Shown one piece after another: positions 50,759-59,832 of a stretch of 64,000 nt of DNA (position 1 is the stretch's first letter; the number at the start of each line of letters is the position of its first letter). A program made the translations under genes and the position numbers. The DNA comes from Exiguobacterium qingdaonense (lineage in GTDB: Bacteria > Bacillota > Bacilli > Exiguobacteriales > Exiguobacteriaceae), in NCBI RefSeq assembly GCF_018617855.1, contig NZ_JACSKY010000006.1:82964-146963 (forward strand). Direction: 5' to 3'. The notes below the pieces were generated by a model, which made no database searches, was not told the DNA's origin, and was given only the letters and a program-made list of their open reading frames with translations.

Positions 50759-51901
50759 TTATGACGGTTGATCCGTTTTCGGATTTTGTTTCAAGTACTG
50801 TTCAAACAATGACCCGAACTCTTGGTTTAACAGCTGTTCAATCGTTTTCGAAGAATCCATCGCATTACGATAGGCGATTTCATTGATTGCCAGTCCGATG
50901 GCCCATGTGATTCCTGAAGCAACGGTCGCATTAATGACACCGGCGGCGGCGTTCGCTCCCGGGAAAAACTTCATCACGTTTAATAAGATTGTCTTAGATA
51001 ACGTGCGACCAATTTGTGGAATGATTGTACTCCCGATGAGCGTCTTCAGCAAATCATCACTCGCCTTCACGCCCCAATAGCGAAATAGATGAACACTCAT
51101 CGTCACTTGAATCGGTGTCAACGCCACGGCATCGGCAAACGGGAGCGGCACCGCAGCGGCCGTCCCTGCGCTTGCCACATAGCCTGAGATGATCCGATTC
51201 GCCTTCTTACGCTTCAACTTGAGCGTCGCTTCACTCTCGGCATGAATTTCCATCAAGAGTCCTTCCTGTAAAGAGTGATCTAACTGTTCGACCGACCACA
51301 CAATCAATCGTTCCCAATCCACATACTGTCGCAATGATTCGTCGTTTAATATTTCCGAAGAAATACTCACTTGAAAGATTGCTTCTTCCGGCAGAACCTC
51401 GTTCAATTCATTCCGCAATGCCGTCAGTTCATCCAAATCAACTTGATCGATTTGTGTAAATAAAACAGCGACAGCGGTCGATTCACGAAGACGGCGAATG
51501 AGAGCCTTATCGAGTGAGGTGACACGTTTTGTCGCGGCGTTGACGGTATACCACACGAGATGAATTCGATTCAACTCTTCGTGTCGATTCGCATTTTCCA
51601 CAAACCCGATGATTTCATCCTCGTAATGCTGTTGCCGCTCACTCCCGATTTCGTACCCTTCGCTATCAAACAACGTGACCGCAATATCGTCACTCTTATA
51701 CTGATGGATTCCTCTCGTGACCGGTTCACCGGCCGCCACTTTCGTCAAGTCACGACCGAACACATGGTTCACGACAGAACTTTTTCCCGCTCCTGTCGCA
51801 CCGGCGATGAGGATGTTTGGTTTCTTCACCTTGCCTCGTAGTCGTTCGAGCTCTGCCTTTAAATCATACTCTTTGAAATCAAACCGTCCTGTCGATCCCA
51901 T
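50759..51901 (-). CDS. GTPase with C-terminal DUF697-like membrane domain (tandem GTPase A)
   Basis: 380 residues. The G domain has G1 GATGAGKS (34-41), a Thr of G2 in GEPVTRG, G3 DSEG (79-82) and G4 FTQID (148-152, TQID for NKxD). From about 225 comes a hydrophobic DUF697-like region (GTAAAVPLPFADAVALTPIQ) with likely membrane hairpins, then a conserved-looking amphipathic end. RBS AAGGGGGAAC. It lies 12 bases after the GTPase at 51914 on the same strand, so the two form one operon. A membrane-remodelling or immunity-like role is speculative; no characterised homologue known to me. Confidence 0.9.
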   Translation of the reverse strand: MGSTGRFDFKEYDLKAELERLRGKVKKPNILIAGATGAGKSSVVNHVFGRDLTKVAAGEPVTRGIHQYKSDDIAVTLFDSEGYEIGSERQQHYEDEIIGFVENANRHEELNRIHLVWYTVNAATKRVTSLDKALIRRLRESTAVAVLFTQIDQVDLDELTALRNELNEVLPEEAIFQVSISSEILNDESLRQYVDWERLIVWSVEQLDHSLQEGLLMEIHAESEATLKLKRKKANRIISGYVASAGTAAAVPLPFADAVALTPIQVTMSVHLFRYWGVKASDDLLKTLIGSTIIPQIGRTLSKTILLNVMKFFPGANAAAGVINATVASGITWAIGLAINEIAYRNAMDSSKTIEQLLNQEFGSLFEQYLKQNPKTDQPS

Positions 51902-51913
51902 TCTAGTTCCCCC

Positions 51914-53032
51914 TTAAGAATTGAGTGTTTGACCGAGTTGACGCATCTCGCGTTCAAAGCCACGTCGGATTTCTTCTTCAATCGTTTGCTTCACAGATTC
52001 ATATTGCTGTTCGATCGCCTTCTTCATGCCTCGCTCTGCCGTCCTGCGTTTGAATGCCCAGTAAATAAAGTGCACGCCAGGAATCATCCCAAGCACCATC
52101 TTTCGCACTGTTTTTCCGAACGAATAGTCAAATCCGAGTTCGACTCGTCTCGTTTTAAATAAGTGATCTGCCTGTTCACCGACTAGCGGATATCGTTGCA
52201 TGAGTTGGATATAGTGGCGAACGCCTTCCGCCATCGCCTCTTCTGTCGTCAAGGCCGCCTGTTCAAGTGTTTGTTCTAAATCTTTTTCGATCTTCCGAGC
52301 TTTTAAACTAATCATCGCTTGTGGGGTCAACATGCGAATCTTTTCCGCGGATTCGATACTCCGAGTCCTCCAATTCTCTAACTCCTCTACAAGATGACTC
52401 GTCAGATTGATCGGAAGCTTTCGCTCGATGTCTTTCCATAAGTTCGTACGATTTCGCTTCCATACCTCCTCATACCCTTTTACAGGAATACGCTTCCCCG
52501 TCAGGAGCTTCTTTTCGACACTGTTGACTCGAATGATGTTCTCTTCTTCAGTTGGAAGCTCACGCAATAACAATTGCTCCATCGCCTCCGCCTTCTGTAC
52601 ACTCATTGAATCTTCTGCGTTATAGTTCGTCAGAATGAGGGTGACGTTGCTTCCACGTTCATAAAGCGGCTTTAAAATCGACTCGATTTCGTATGCCTCG
52701 ACTCGTCCCGACTGCACTGACAACAAGTAGTAAATCGTGTGAAACCACTCGGCGATGTCAAGTGCCCCTTCACGTTCATGAACGACGGATAAAATCGCTT
52801 GATGCCATTCCTCGGAACGGTCCGCCTCGAGTCCCCATGTGTCAAAAAATCGAAACAAAATTCCCCGCTCCAAGTCGTAATACTCGTATTCATGCAGTCC
52901 TTCTGCGGTGACAGGACTTCCTGCCCTCGATTCGGCGACGTCGTGTCCGTATATATAATTGATGAATGCACTTTTTCCAACGCCCGTCTTACCGGCAATC
53001 AAAATATTCGAGACAAGCCCTGTCCGATTCAT
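51914..53032 (-). CDS. Second GTPase with degenerate G4 motif (tandem GTPase B)
   Basis: 372 residues. G1 GKTGVGKS (14-21), GSPVTAEG (G2 Thr), G3 DTWG (64-67); G4 reads TNYN (135-138), with Asn in place of the guanine-reading Asp. A long Glu/Arg/Lys-rich helical part (about 190-290) is followed by GKTVRKMVLGMIPGVHFIYW (about 296-315, amphipathic) and a coiled coil at the end. The arrangement recalls dynamin- or IRG-like GTPases. RBS GGGGGAGGAAGGAT before ATG 53032. Nucleotide specificity may be altered. Confidence 0.88.
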   Translation of the reverse strand: MNRTGLVSNILIAGKTGVGKSAFINYIYGHDVAESRAGSPVTAEGLHEYEYYDLERGILFRFFDTWGLEADRSEEWHQAILSVVHEREGALDIAEWFHTIYYLLSVQSGRVEAYEIESILKPLYERGSNVTLILTNYNAEDSMSVQKAEAMEQLLLRELPTEEENIIRVNSVEKKLLTGKRIPVKGYEEVWKRNRTNLWKDIERKLPINLTSHLVEELENWRTRSIESAEKIRMLTPQAMISLKARKIEKDLEQTLEQAALTTEEAMAEGVRHYIQLMQRYPLVGEQADHLFKTRRVELGFDYSFGKTVRKMVLGMIPGVHFIYWAFKRRTAERGMKKAIEQQYESVKQTIEEEIRRGFEREMRQLGQTLNS

Positions 53033-53112
53033 ATCCTTCCTCCCCCATTCGTTGTATAGTTCAATTATACCGAACGGACCATTCTCAAACGTCCATCGAA
53101 AGGATGATTCTT

Positions 53113-53502
53113 ATGCTCCACCACGTTGAATTGTATGTATCGAACCTGAACGAGAGTGTACGTGCTTGGGAGTGGCTTCTTTGTGACCAACTAGGGTACA
53201 CACTCTATCAATCCTGGCCGGAAGGTCGAAGTTATCGCTACGGTGATACATACCTTGTGTTCGTCCAAACAGAAGAAAACCACCTGACACCACCCTATCA
53301 TCGGAAAAAGACTGGTCTGAACCATCTGGCGTTTCACGCTTCATCGCTCGCACAACTAGAAGAGGTCCGACAGCAACTCACGTCAAACGGTTTTCGTGAA
53401 CTATACGCCGACCGTTTCCCTCATGCAGGTGGCCCAAACTATACGGCACTCTATTTTGAGGACCCAGACCGGATCAAAGTTGAACTCGTGGCAATGATGT
53501 GA
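53113..53502 (+). CDS. VOC-family (glyoxalase/dioxygenase fold) protein
   Basis: 129 residues from ATG 53113 (GAAAGGATGATTCTT upstream). HHVELYVSNLNESVRAWEWLL at the N-terminus and NHLAFHASSLAQLEEV and ALYFEDPDRIKVELV in the second half give the two VOC half-folds with His/Glu metal ligands. Substrate cannot be inferred. It is divergent from the GTPase pair. Confidence 0.88.
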   Translation: MLHHVELYVSNLNESVRAWEWLLCDQLGYTLYQSWPEGRSYRYGDTYLVFVQTEENHLTPPYHRKKTGLNHLAFHASSLAQLEEVRQQLTSNGFRELYADRFPHAGGPNYTALYFEDPDRIKVELVAMM

Positions 53503-53595
53503 ACGGTTTCATGATAACTTCTTGAAAGTTTGTGAAAACAATTGCAAACTTTTTCTTGAACTCCTAGACTGAAAGGGTCTAAAGGAGGTCTTCTC

Positions 53596-54396
53596 ATGGA
53601 AAAGCAAGTCATCGATTATATGGAAGAAGCCGCATTCAAGAAATCATCGTTGCTTCAGCATTCATTTTCTCAATATGTATTGCGGTCGATCATCGCCGGC
53701 TTTTTGATTGGGATTGGCGTTGTCTTCTCATTCACCGTCGGAAACATGTTCATCGATGTTCCCGGTACGATGCTCATCGCCGGAGCCAGTTTCTCGGTCG
53801 CACTCGTCTTCATCGTCTGGATGGGTGGAGAACTATTCACGAGTAACACGATGTATCTGGTTACAGGGGTCAAACGAGGAAGAGTCGCCTGGCTGGACCT
53901 AGCAAAAATATGGGGGATCAGTTGGGTCGGAAATTTGATTGGTGCCGTCACATTGTCTCTGCTCGTCATCGGGGCTCATAGCATGGGTGAAGTGACGAGT
54001 GATCATTTGTTGGCCGTTGTTGCCTCGAAGAAAATCGGCGGAGATGCGCTTGCGATTTTTCTAAAAGGGATCTTATGCAACGTTCTCGTCTGTATGGCGA
54101 TTTTCATGCCACTCAAAACAAGCAATGACGTTGCAAAAATCATGTTGACGATGATTCCAGTCGTTGTCTTTTTCGCAGCCGGATTTGAGCACTCCATCGC
54201 AAACATGGGGGTTTTCGCACTCGCTCTCCATTATGTGCCATCAGATCTCATCAACGTCAGCGGAGCGTTGTTCAACCTACTGTTCGCAACACTCGGTAAT
54301 ATCGTAGGTGGCGCATTGTTCGTAGCTGGAAGCTACCTATATTTGAATAAATCAGCAACAGAACACACAGTTAAATCGATGCGTAAACATGCATAA
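53596..54396 (+). CDS. Formate/nitrite channel (FNT family)
   Basis: 266 residues, six helices. TAAAGGAGGTCTTCTC precedes ATG 53596. Family marks are GGELFTSNTMYL, GNLIGAVTLSL and the late GFEHSIANMGVF. Such pentameric channels pass formate, nitrite or related anions with proton coupling. The upstream region holds TTGTGA-like repeats but no good Fnr or Rex site. Terminator 54396-54431 follows. Confidence 0.95.
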   Translation: MEKQVIDYMEEAAFKKSSLLQHSFSQYVLRSIIAGFLIGIGVVFSFTVGNMFIDVPGTMLIAGASFSVALVFIVWMGGELFTSNTMYLVTGVKRGRVAWLDLAKIWGISWVGNLIGAVTLSLLVIGAHSMGEVTSDHLLAVVASKKIGGDALAIFLKGILCNVLVCMAIFMPLKTSNDVAKIMLTMIPVVVFFAAGFEHSIANMGVFALALHYVPSDLINVSGALFNLLFATLGNIVGGALFVAGSYLYLNKSATEHTVKSMRKHA

Positions 54397-54431
54397 AAAG
54401 ACAGGGACCCCGATGCGCAGGGTCCCTGTTT
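54396..54431. terminator. Bidirectional terminator
   Basis: ACAGGGACCC and GGGTCCCTGT arms with a 9-base loop, A5 before and TT after. Confidence 0.9.
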
Positions 54432-54446
54432 ATTATGTGATGATGA

Positions 54447-55919
54447 TTAAGCTTTTGAAGAATCAGCAGCCGCTGCTTGCACAGACCCCTGTGCCACTTC
54501 GTCTTCTTCCACATCCCAACACTCCGTATTCTCGATCCCGAGTTTACGTGCTGAGAAACGTGGGTTGAGACCTTGAGCACGTTGCTCTTCGTAGTCTTTG
54601 AGAACTTTGAAGGCAATACCACCGAGTAACGTGATGGCCGCGATGTTAATCAATGTCATACCCGCCATGAAGAGGTCAGCGAGGCTCCAAACAAAGCCGA
54701 GGCTTGCGACCGCTCCGATGAAAACAAATGCCATCGTTGCAAGACGGAATCCAAATACAGCTTGTTTACTCTTCTTAATGAATTCAATGTTCGTCTCCCC
54801 GTAGTAGTAACTACCTGCAATCGAGCTGAAGGCGAACAAGAAGACACTGACGGCGATGAATGCTGGAGCAAATGCACCGACTTGTTCAGCGAGTGCGTTT
54901 TGAAGAAGGACGATCCCTTCACCGTTCCCTGAAGCGTAGCTATCAGAAAGGAGAATGATAGCCGCTGTTGCCGTACAGACGATCAACGTATCTAAAAATA
55001 CACCGAGTGATTGAAGGAAACCTTGTTTCGCCGGGTGCGACACTTCAGCTGCTGCAGCTGCGTTTGGTGCAGAACCCATACCAGCTTCGTTCGAGAAGAG
55101 TCCACGACGAACACCCATTGAGATGGCAGCACCGATTGAACCACCGACCGCTTCGTCTAAACCGAATGCGCTTTGGAAGATCATTGCAAAGACAGCCGGA
55201 ATTTCAGTGATATTCACAACGACGACGTAAAGTGCGATAGCAAGGTACAATACCGCCATGACCGGTACAACGATTGCCGAGAAGCTTGCGACACGTTGGA
55301 CACCGCCAAAGATGACGAGACCTGTAAGAACGACTAATACTGCTCCGCCGATCACCGCGTCGACACCGAACGCATTGTCAAATGCCGCAGCAATCGTGTT
55401 CGATTGAACAGAGTTGAAAATCAAACCAAACGTGACAGCGATGAGAATCGCGAATACGATTCCAAGTGCACGGTTATTCAATCCCTTTTCGATGTAATAT
55501 GCCGGACCGCCACGGTACGCGACATCATCTTTCACTTTGTATACTTGAGCCAATGTACTTTCAATCATGGCTGTCGCACCACCGAGAAGGGCTACGATCC
55601 ACATCCAAAAGACTGCTCCAGGTCCACCGAGCGTGACCGCTACCGTGACACCTGCAAGGTTACCTGTACCGATTCGAGTCGCGGCGCCGATAAAGAAAGA
55701 TTTCATCGGTGTGATACTCTTCCCATCTTTTGATGGCGTCACGTCTGACTTATCCGTTACCGTACGGAGCATTTCTTTTAAGTACCGGAACTGCATAAAT
55801 CGTGTTTTGACTGTAAAGTAAATCCCTGCTCCTACAAGCACGGCAATCAATACATATGACCATAAGATGTTGTTTAAAAAGTCGACGCTTCCCTGTAACA
55901 TACTTTGAATCGCTTCCAT
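54447..55919 (-). CDS. Sodium:alanine symporter (AGCS family)
   Basis: 490 residues, about eleven helices. Diagnostic motifs are GAATRIGTGNLAGVTVAVTLGGPGAVFWMW near 75 and RRGLFSNEAGMGSAPNAAAAAEVSHP near 270. It imports alanine or glycine with sodium. A cytoplasmic tail of about 50 residues follows the last helix. The promoter and a cre-like site lie upstream (55984-56093). Confidence 0.96.
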   Translation of the reverse strand: MEAIQSMLQGSVDFLNNILWSYVLIAVLVGAGIYFTVKTRFMQFRYLKEMLRTVTDKSDVTPSKDGKSITPMKSFFIGAATRIGTGNLAGVTVAVTLGGPGAVFWMWIVALLGGATAMIESTLAQVYKVKDDVAYRGGPAYYIEKGLNNRALGIVFAILIAVTFGLIFNSVQSNTIAAAFDNAFGVDAVIGGAVLVVLTGLVIFGGVQRVASFSAIVVPVMAVLYLAIALYVVVVNITEIPAVFAMIFQSAFGLDEAVGGSIGAAISMGVRRGLFSNEAGMGSAPNAAAAAEVSHPAKQGFLQSLGVFLDTLIVCTATAAIILLSDSYASGNGEGIVLLQNALAEQVGAFAPAFIAVSVFLFAFSSIAGSYYYGETNIEFIKKSKQAVFGFRLATMAFVFIGAVASLGFVWSLADLFMAGMTLINIAAITLLGGIAFKVLKDYEEQRAQGLNPRFSARKLGIENTECWDVEEDEVAQGSVQAAAADSSKA

Positions 55920-55983
55920 GAATAAGTTCCTCCCTGTTTGTGTGAATCTGAAGTTGAGAATTTTTATGATGTCTTAGTTCTGA

Positions 55984-56011
55984 ATTATACAAAGATTCTG
56001 ACAATTAGCAA
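55984..56011 (-). promoter_or_regulatory. Promoter of the alanine symporter gene
   Basis: On the reverse strand TTGCTA (56011-56006), a 16-base spacer and TATAAT (55989-55984). The rest of the 55920-56187 gap is AT-rich without other clear genes. Confidence 0.55.
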
Positions 56012-56079
56012 TATTTTTTTTATAGGTAACTTCGTTCTTTTTTCACATAAATAGGTTAAGAATCCTAATAAACAGTCAT

Positions 56080-56093
56080 TTAAAGCGCTTACA
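56080..56093. promoter_or_regulatory. cre-like CcpA site upstream of the alanine symporter gene
   Basis: On the reverse strand TGTAAGCGCTTTAA matches the cre consensus with one mismatch. It is about 70 bases upstream of the -35. Confidence 0.6.
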
Positions 56094-56187
56094 TAAAAAT
56101 GTTTAGAATTTTTAAATCATGATCACATTAGATAACATTGAAACGAATATTCAAAAAAACAGCCACTCTTTTCGAGTAGCCGCATTC

Positions 56188-56355
56188 TTAAATACCAGTA
56201 CGTTTCTTCTGGTTGTTTGGTTTTTTCGTCAACTGGCTCGTCAATGGTTTCTGTTTCGTACCATGCAAACCTGTCGGAACTTTCGTTTGATTCTGCTTCT
56301 TCTCTGCCAGCTTTTGTTTCATCGCTTCTTGAAAAGATAGTTTTTTCTCGCTCAT
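56188..56355 (-). CDS. 55-residue basic peptide coupled to ywbE
   Basis: ATG 56355 lies one base after the ywbE stop, with GGAGGTGAGTAAG before it. The peptide is highly basic and Gln/Asn/Lys-rich (MSEKKLSFQEAMKQKL ... QKKRTGI) and lacks a membrane segment. It may bind nucleic acid. Family unknown. Confidence 0.6.
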   Translation of the reverse strand: MSEKKLSFQEAMKQKLAEKKQNQTKVPTGLHGTKQKPLTSQLTKKPNNQKKRTGI

Positions 56356-56356
56356 C

Positions 56357-56560
56357 TTACTCACCTCCAGCTTCGATCACTTTCACACGACCGACCTGTC
56401 CATCGCTCAAACGCACTTTGATTCCATGCGGATGACGCGGCGAGTTCGTCAATATATCTTGAACGACGCCTTTCGTCAGCTTTCCGCTTCGTTGATCTTG
56501 CTTCAAAACGATTTGGACATGGAGCCCTGGGCGAATGTCAGCACGTTTCGTTCCATCCAT
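56357..56560 (-). CDS. ywbE: YwbE-family protein
   Basis: 67 residues from ATG 56560 (AAAGGGGTG upstream). The whole protein, IRPGLHVQIVLKQDQRSGKL and ILTNSPRHPHGIKVRL, matches the YwbE family, a small beta-barrel of unknown function thought to bind nucleic acids. Confidence 0.93.
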   Translation of the reverse strand: MDGTKRADIRPGLHVQIVLKQDQRSGKLTKGVVQDILTNSPRHPHGIKVRLSDGQVGRVKVIEAGGE

Positions 56561-56617
56561 ACCCGACACCCCTTTCCATTTAGTCAATCTCTATCATATG
56601 CTCTTTTCCCGTATTTG

Positions 56618-56956
56618 TCACAGCCTATTCCAGATGCCGATTTGCCTCATCGTCTCCGTCATGTAGCTTTGGTCGGTCTGTAGCGTCTTCTCCGCAAAGG
56701 GATGGTGAAAACCGATACGTACTCCCCGATGTGAGAAAGTGACGTCGATGACCTCGTTTCCGACTCTGTCGCAAAGTATAGCTGTTCCTTGAAGAGAATG
56801 AAAAGCATCTATGAACGCTTCCGCAAAATCGAGATACGCTGTCACGGAAGTCATCATGTCGCTTTCACCAACTTTGAAGAGTATGTGTTCGCGATCGGCA
56901 CTTGCGATTACGACGCGTACCGCATCGTTCCCATTCGAAAATTCAATCGTATGCAT
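56618..56956 (-). CDS. Unknown soluble protein
   Basis: 112 residues from ATG 56956 (GAGGTGGAGTGG upstream). Mixed alpha/beta, no membrane or signal; segments VVIASADREHILFKVGESDMM and GVRIGFHHPFAEKTL. No recognised family. Follows a terminator of the alpha-glucosidase gene. Confidence 0.65.
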   Translation of the reverse strand: MHTIEFSNGNDAVRVVIASADREHILFKVGESDMMTSVTAYLDFAEAFIDAFHSLQGTAILCDRVGNEVIDVTFSHRGVRIGFHHPFAEKTLQTDQSYMTETMRQIGIWNRL

Positions 56957-56974
56957 CCACTCCACCTCTCATTC

Positions 56975-57006
56975 AAAAAAGGTACCCTCCTAAGAAGGTA
57001 CCCCCC
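56975..57006 (-). terminator. Terminator of the alpha-glucosidase gene
   Basis: GGTACC arms (56981-56986, 56997-57002) with TCCT/AAGA pairing in the loop; the reverse strand continues with T6. Confidence 0.75.
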
Positions 57007-57010
57007 TATA

Positions 57011-58702
57011 TCATAAACGATATAACCGTGCTGCGAACGGGCGCAACATAAACGTCTCGGTATCAATCATTTCTGGATCGATTTCATTCGTCAGGACAAG
57101 CGTGGCACCTGCGATTTCTGGAATGGTCACCTCAGCAGGGTTGGCAGTCAAGTTGACAATTACGAGGAATCGAGTATTTTCAAATGTACGTTCATAAACG
57201 AAGGCTTGCTTGTGCTCGGGCAAAACGTCGCGATAACGTCCATACGTAAAGGTTTCTTCGGCCCGACGAAGACGAATCATCGCCTTGTAGAACGACAGGA
57301 TGGAGTGCTGATCGTGGCGCTGCGCCTCAACATTGAGCGACTCATATCCTTCGTGGAGCGGCATCCAAGGGGTTGTCTCAGAGAAGCCAGCGTGTGGTGA
57401 CGCATCCCACTGAATCGGCGTTCGCACGTTGTCTCGGGACGTACCCCATACTTGTTGCATCGAATCACTTTCGCTCATCCCATTCGCAATCCGCTCGAAG
57501 TATTCATTCTTTGTCGCGACATCGTCATAATCATGAATTGACGGGAGCGGTACATTCTTCATCCCGATTTCCTGCCCTTGGTAGATGAATGGCGTCCCAT
57601 GCATAAAGAAGTACATCATGCCAAGCGCCGTAGCGCTCTCTCGCCAGTAATGGTGCTCATCCCCGACAAGGGAGACTGCTCGCACCATATCATGATTCTC
57701 GATATATAATGCGTTCCAACCTGTTTCGAGTAGACCTTGTTGCCATTTATCAAAGATTCGCTTCAGCTCGACGACATCGAGCGGGGCGAGGCGCGAACGT
57801 CTCATGATGTCGACATGATCGAAGTGAAACGCCATATTCATCGCACCGTTTTCCGGACCCATCCAAAGATCGGCCTCTTCCGGTTCGATTCCATTCGTTT
57901 CACCGACGGTCATAATATCATATTTAGAGAAGGATTCCCGTTTCATCTCTTGTAAATATTCGTGAATCCCCTCGATGTTTGAATACATCGAGAACGCCGT
58001 GACGACCGGTTTCCCGTCCGGTGAAGGTAGCATCGTTCCGGTCGGCTTTTTTTTAATGTGACTGATTGCATCGACACGGAACCCGTCGACGCCTTTATCG
58101 AGCCACCAGTTGATCATGTCATAGACAGCAGTCCGAACTTCACGGTTCTCCCAGTTCAAATCGGGTTGTTTCTTCGAGAAGACGTGTAAGTAATATTGAT
58201 CAGTCCCTGCATCGTATTCCCAAGCAGAACCGCCAAAGATACTTGCCCAGTTGCTCGGTGGCGCGCCGTCTTCTCCGTCTCGCCAAATGTACCAATCGCG
58301 TTTCGGGTTGTCCTTTGAGCTTTTGGATTCAAGGAACCACGGATGTTCATCCGACGTATGGTTGACGACGAGGTCGAGCAACAGTTTCATCCCGCGCGCA
58401 TGCACCGCCTCTAACAATGCATCGAAGTCTTCCATCGTCCCAAACTCTTCCATAATGTCTTGATAATCACTGATGTCATATCCATTATCATCATTTGGGG
58501 ATTTATACATCGGACAAATCCAAATGACATCAATCCCTAGTTCTTCTAAGTAATCGAGCTTTTCAATGATGCCACGAAGATCTCCAATCCCATCTCCGTT
58601 CGAGTCCTTAAAACTTCGTGGATAAATCTGATAGGCGATCGCCTCTTTCCACCATACACGACTGACTTCCGATTGCTTCGTTTGGCTAAACAACATCTCC
58701 AT
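57011..58702 (-). CDS. malL: Oligo-1,6-glucosidase / alpha-glucosidase (GH13)
   Basis: 563 residues. IAYQIYPRSFKDSNGDGIGDLRGI opens a GH13 barrel; DLVVNHTSDEHPWF, DGFRVDAISH (nucleophile Asp near 208), MTVGETNG (acid Glu near 263) and ENHDMVR (third Asp near 337) are the four conserved regions. No signal peptide, so it is intracellular and cleaves imported malto- or isomaltooligosaccharides. AGGAGG lies ten bases before ATG 58702. A perfect cre-type palindrome is upstream. Confidence 0.96.
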   Translation of the reverse strand: MEMLFSQTKQSEVSRVWWKEAIAYQIYPRSFKDSNGDGIGDLRGIIEKLDYLEELGIDVIWICPMYKSPNDDNGYDISDYQDIMEEFGTMEDFDALLEAVHARGMKLLLDLVVNHTSDEHPWFLESKSSKDNPKRDWYIWRDGEDGAPPSNWASIFGGSAWEYDAGTDQYYLHVFSKKQPDLNWENREVRTAVYDMINWWLDKGVDGFRVDAISHIKKKPTGTMLPSPDGKPVVTAFSMYSNIEGIHEYLQEMKRESFSKYDIMTVGETNGIEPEEADLWMGPENGAMNMAFHFDHVDIMRRSRLAPLDVVELKRIFDKWQQGLLETGWNALYIENHDMVRAVSLVGDEHHYWRESATALGMMYFFMHGTPFIYQGQEIGMKNVPLPSIHDYDDVATKNEYFERIANGMSESDSMQQVWGTSRDNVRTPIQWDASPHAGFSETTPWMPLHEGYESLNVEAQRHDQHSILSFYKAMIRLRRAEETFTYGRYRDVLPEHKQAFVYERTFENTRFLVIVNLTANPAEVTIPEIAGATLVLTNEIDPEMIDTETFMLRPFAARLYRL

Positions 58703-58754
58703 GTGATACGTGCCTCCTACGCTAAGGTGTGATTTACATATACCATAGCACTAG

Positions 58755-58768
58755 TGCAAACGCTTGCA
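58755..58768. promoter_or_regulatory. cre site of the alpha-glucosidase gene
   Basis: TGCAAACGCTTGCA fits the cre consensus at nearly all positions and is almost perfectly palindromic, 53 bases before the start codon. Confidence 0.75.
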
Positions 58769-58795
58769 AAGAATGAGAATTTAAAAATGCAGAAT

Positions 58796-59557
58796 TTACA
58801 CTGCATTTTGATGAATTGCCTCAACTTGTTCACAGAAGATCGCGATGAGCTTCGATAAATGTCTCCAATCATGGTCCATCGTCGCAACGTGATATGAATT
58901 CGGAAGCACCGCGTATTCTTTTGAGCCTTTCAATTGATCAAATAACCAGATGGAATCAGCCGGCGGCACGACGTTGTCGACAGCCGAATGGATGACGTAT
59001 GTCGGGACATGGATCGATTCGACTTGCGGTCTCACTTCATCAATTAACGCAAGTAACTCTCGAATCGCCTTTGTCGGCACACGGTCATAGACAATCTCAT
59101 ATACACCTTCTGCCAAGATGTCAGGCGCGTCTTCGTCGATGAATCGACACTCGGTATGTGACGCATGACATGCATACCCAGGTACCGATAAAGCAGCATT
59201 GATCGTGACGACCGCATCCGCCTTCCCTTCAAGTGCAGCTTTAAGCGCTAGCGTTCCGCCCATCGATTGCCCGACAACGATGACAGTTTGACAAGATTCG
59301 CGTAGCCGCTCGATGCCTTCAGTTACACTCTTATACCAACATCGATGCGTCGAACATCGAAAATCTTCCGGGTCCGTCCCATGTCCCTTCAGACGAGGCG
59401 CATAGACGGTAAATCCTTGCTTCATCAACTCGACCCCGACATCTTGTACACTTTGTGGCGTCCCGTTGAAGCCATGACAAAGTAGAATACCAATCTCATT
59501 TCCTTCAAAATAGAACGCACCTGCCCCCGGAATGACTGGATAATTGACTGCCTTCAT
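58796..59557 (-). CDS. Alpha/beta-hydrolase (carboxylesterase)
   Basis: 253 residues from ATG 59557 (TTAAAGGAGGCAATA upstream). The oxyanion region LLCHGFNGTPQS near 26, nucleophile elbow VGQSMGGTLAL (Ser near 97), Asp in SAVDNVVPP and His in SYHVATMDHD complete a triad. It resembles the Est30-type thermostable carboxylesterase of Geobacillus. Intracellular. Extra Cys residues cluster near GYACHASHTECRF. Confidence 0.94.
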   Translation of the reverse strand: MKAVNYPVIPGAGAFYFEGNEIGILLCHGFNGTPQSVQDVGVELMKQGFTVYAPRLKGHGTDPEDFRCSTHRCWYKSVTEGIERLRESCQTVIVVGQSMGGTLALKAALEGKADAVVTINAALSVPGYACHASHTECRFIDEDAPDILAEGVYEIVYDRVPTKAIRELLALIDEVRPQVESIHVPTYVIHSAVDNVVPPADSIWLFDQLKGSKEYAVLPNSYHVATMDHDWRHLSKLIAIFCEQVEAIHQNAV

Positions 59558-59771
59558 TATTGCCTCCTTTAATTCTAACTTAACCGATACAATTAATTAG
59601 TATTAGAAGAGTGTAAAAGCTATTCATGAAATCGTCAAGTACTTCTGTTTGCAATCTCTTTGTTGCGAGTCAAACATAGCGTAAATCGGCAACTACACTT
59701 TCACTTGAATGGATTGAATATAAGAACTTGTAAATGTTTAGTTTGATGACACATCGTCTGCGATTTTCAAG

Positions 59772-59797
59772 GTTTTACCCCACTTAAAGCGGGGATA
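59772..59797 (+). promoter_or_regulatory. SigB-type promoter candidate for the FAD oxidoreductase gene
   Basis: GTTTTA (59772-59777), a 14-base spacer and GGGATA (59792-59797), a total of one mismatch to the SigB consensus. It overlaps a CCCC/GGGG inverted repeat. The 59558-59832 gap otherwise holds only divergent promoter sequence. Confidence 0.45.
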
Positions 59798-59832
59798 AAG
59801 AGGAAGATACTGAATCATGGAGGATGAGATCG

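Noticed and set aside
53516..53575. Rex or Fnr box before the formate/nitrite channel
   Set aside because: TTGTGAAAACAATTGCAA matches only one half of the Rex palindrome and lacks the Fnr arms.
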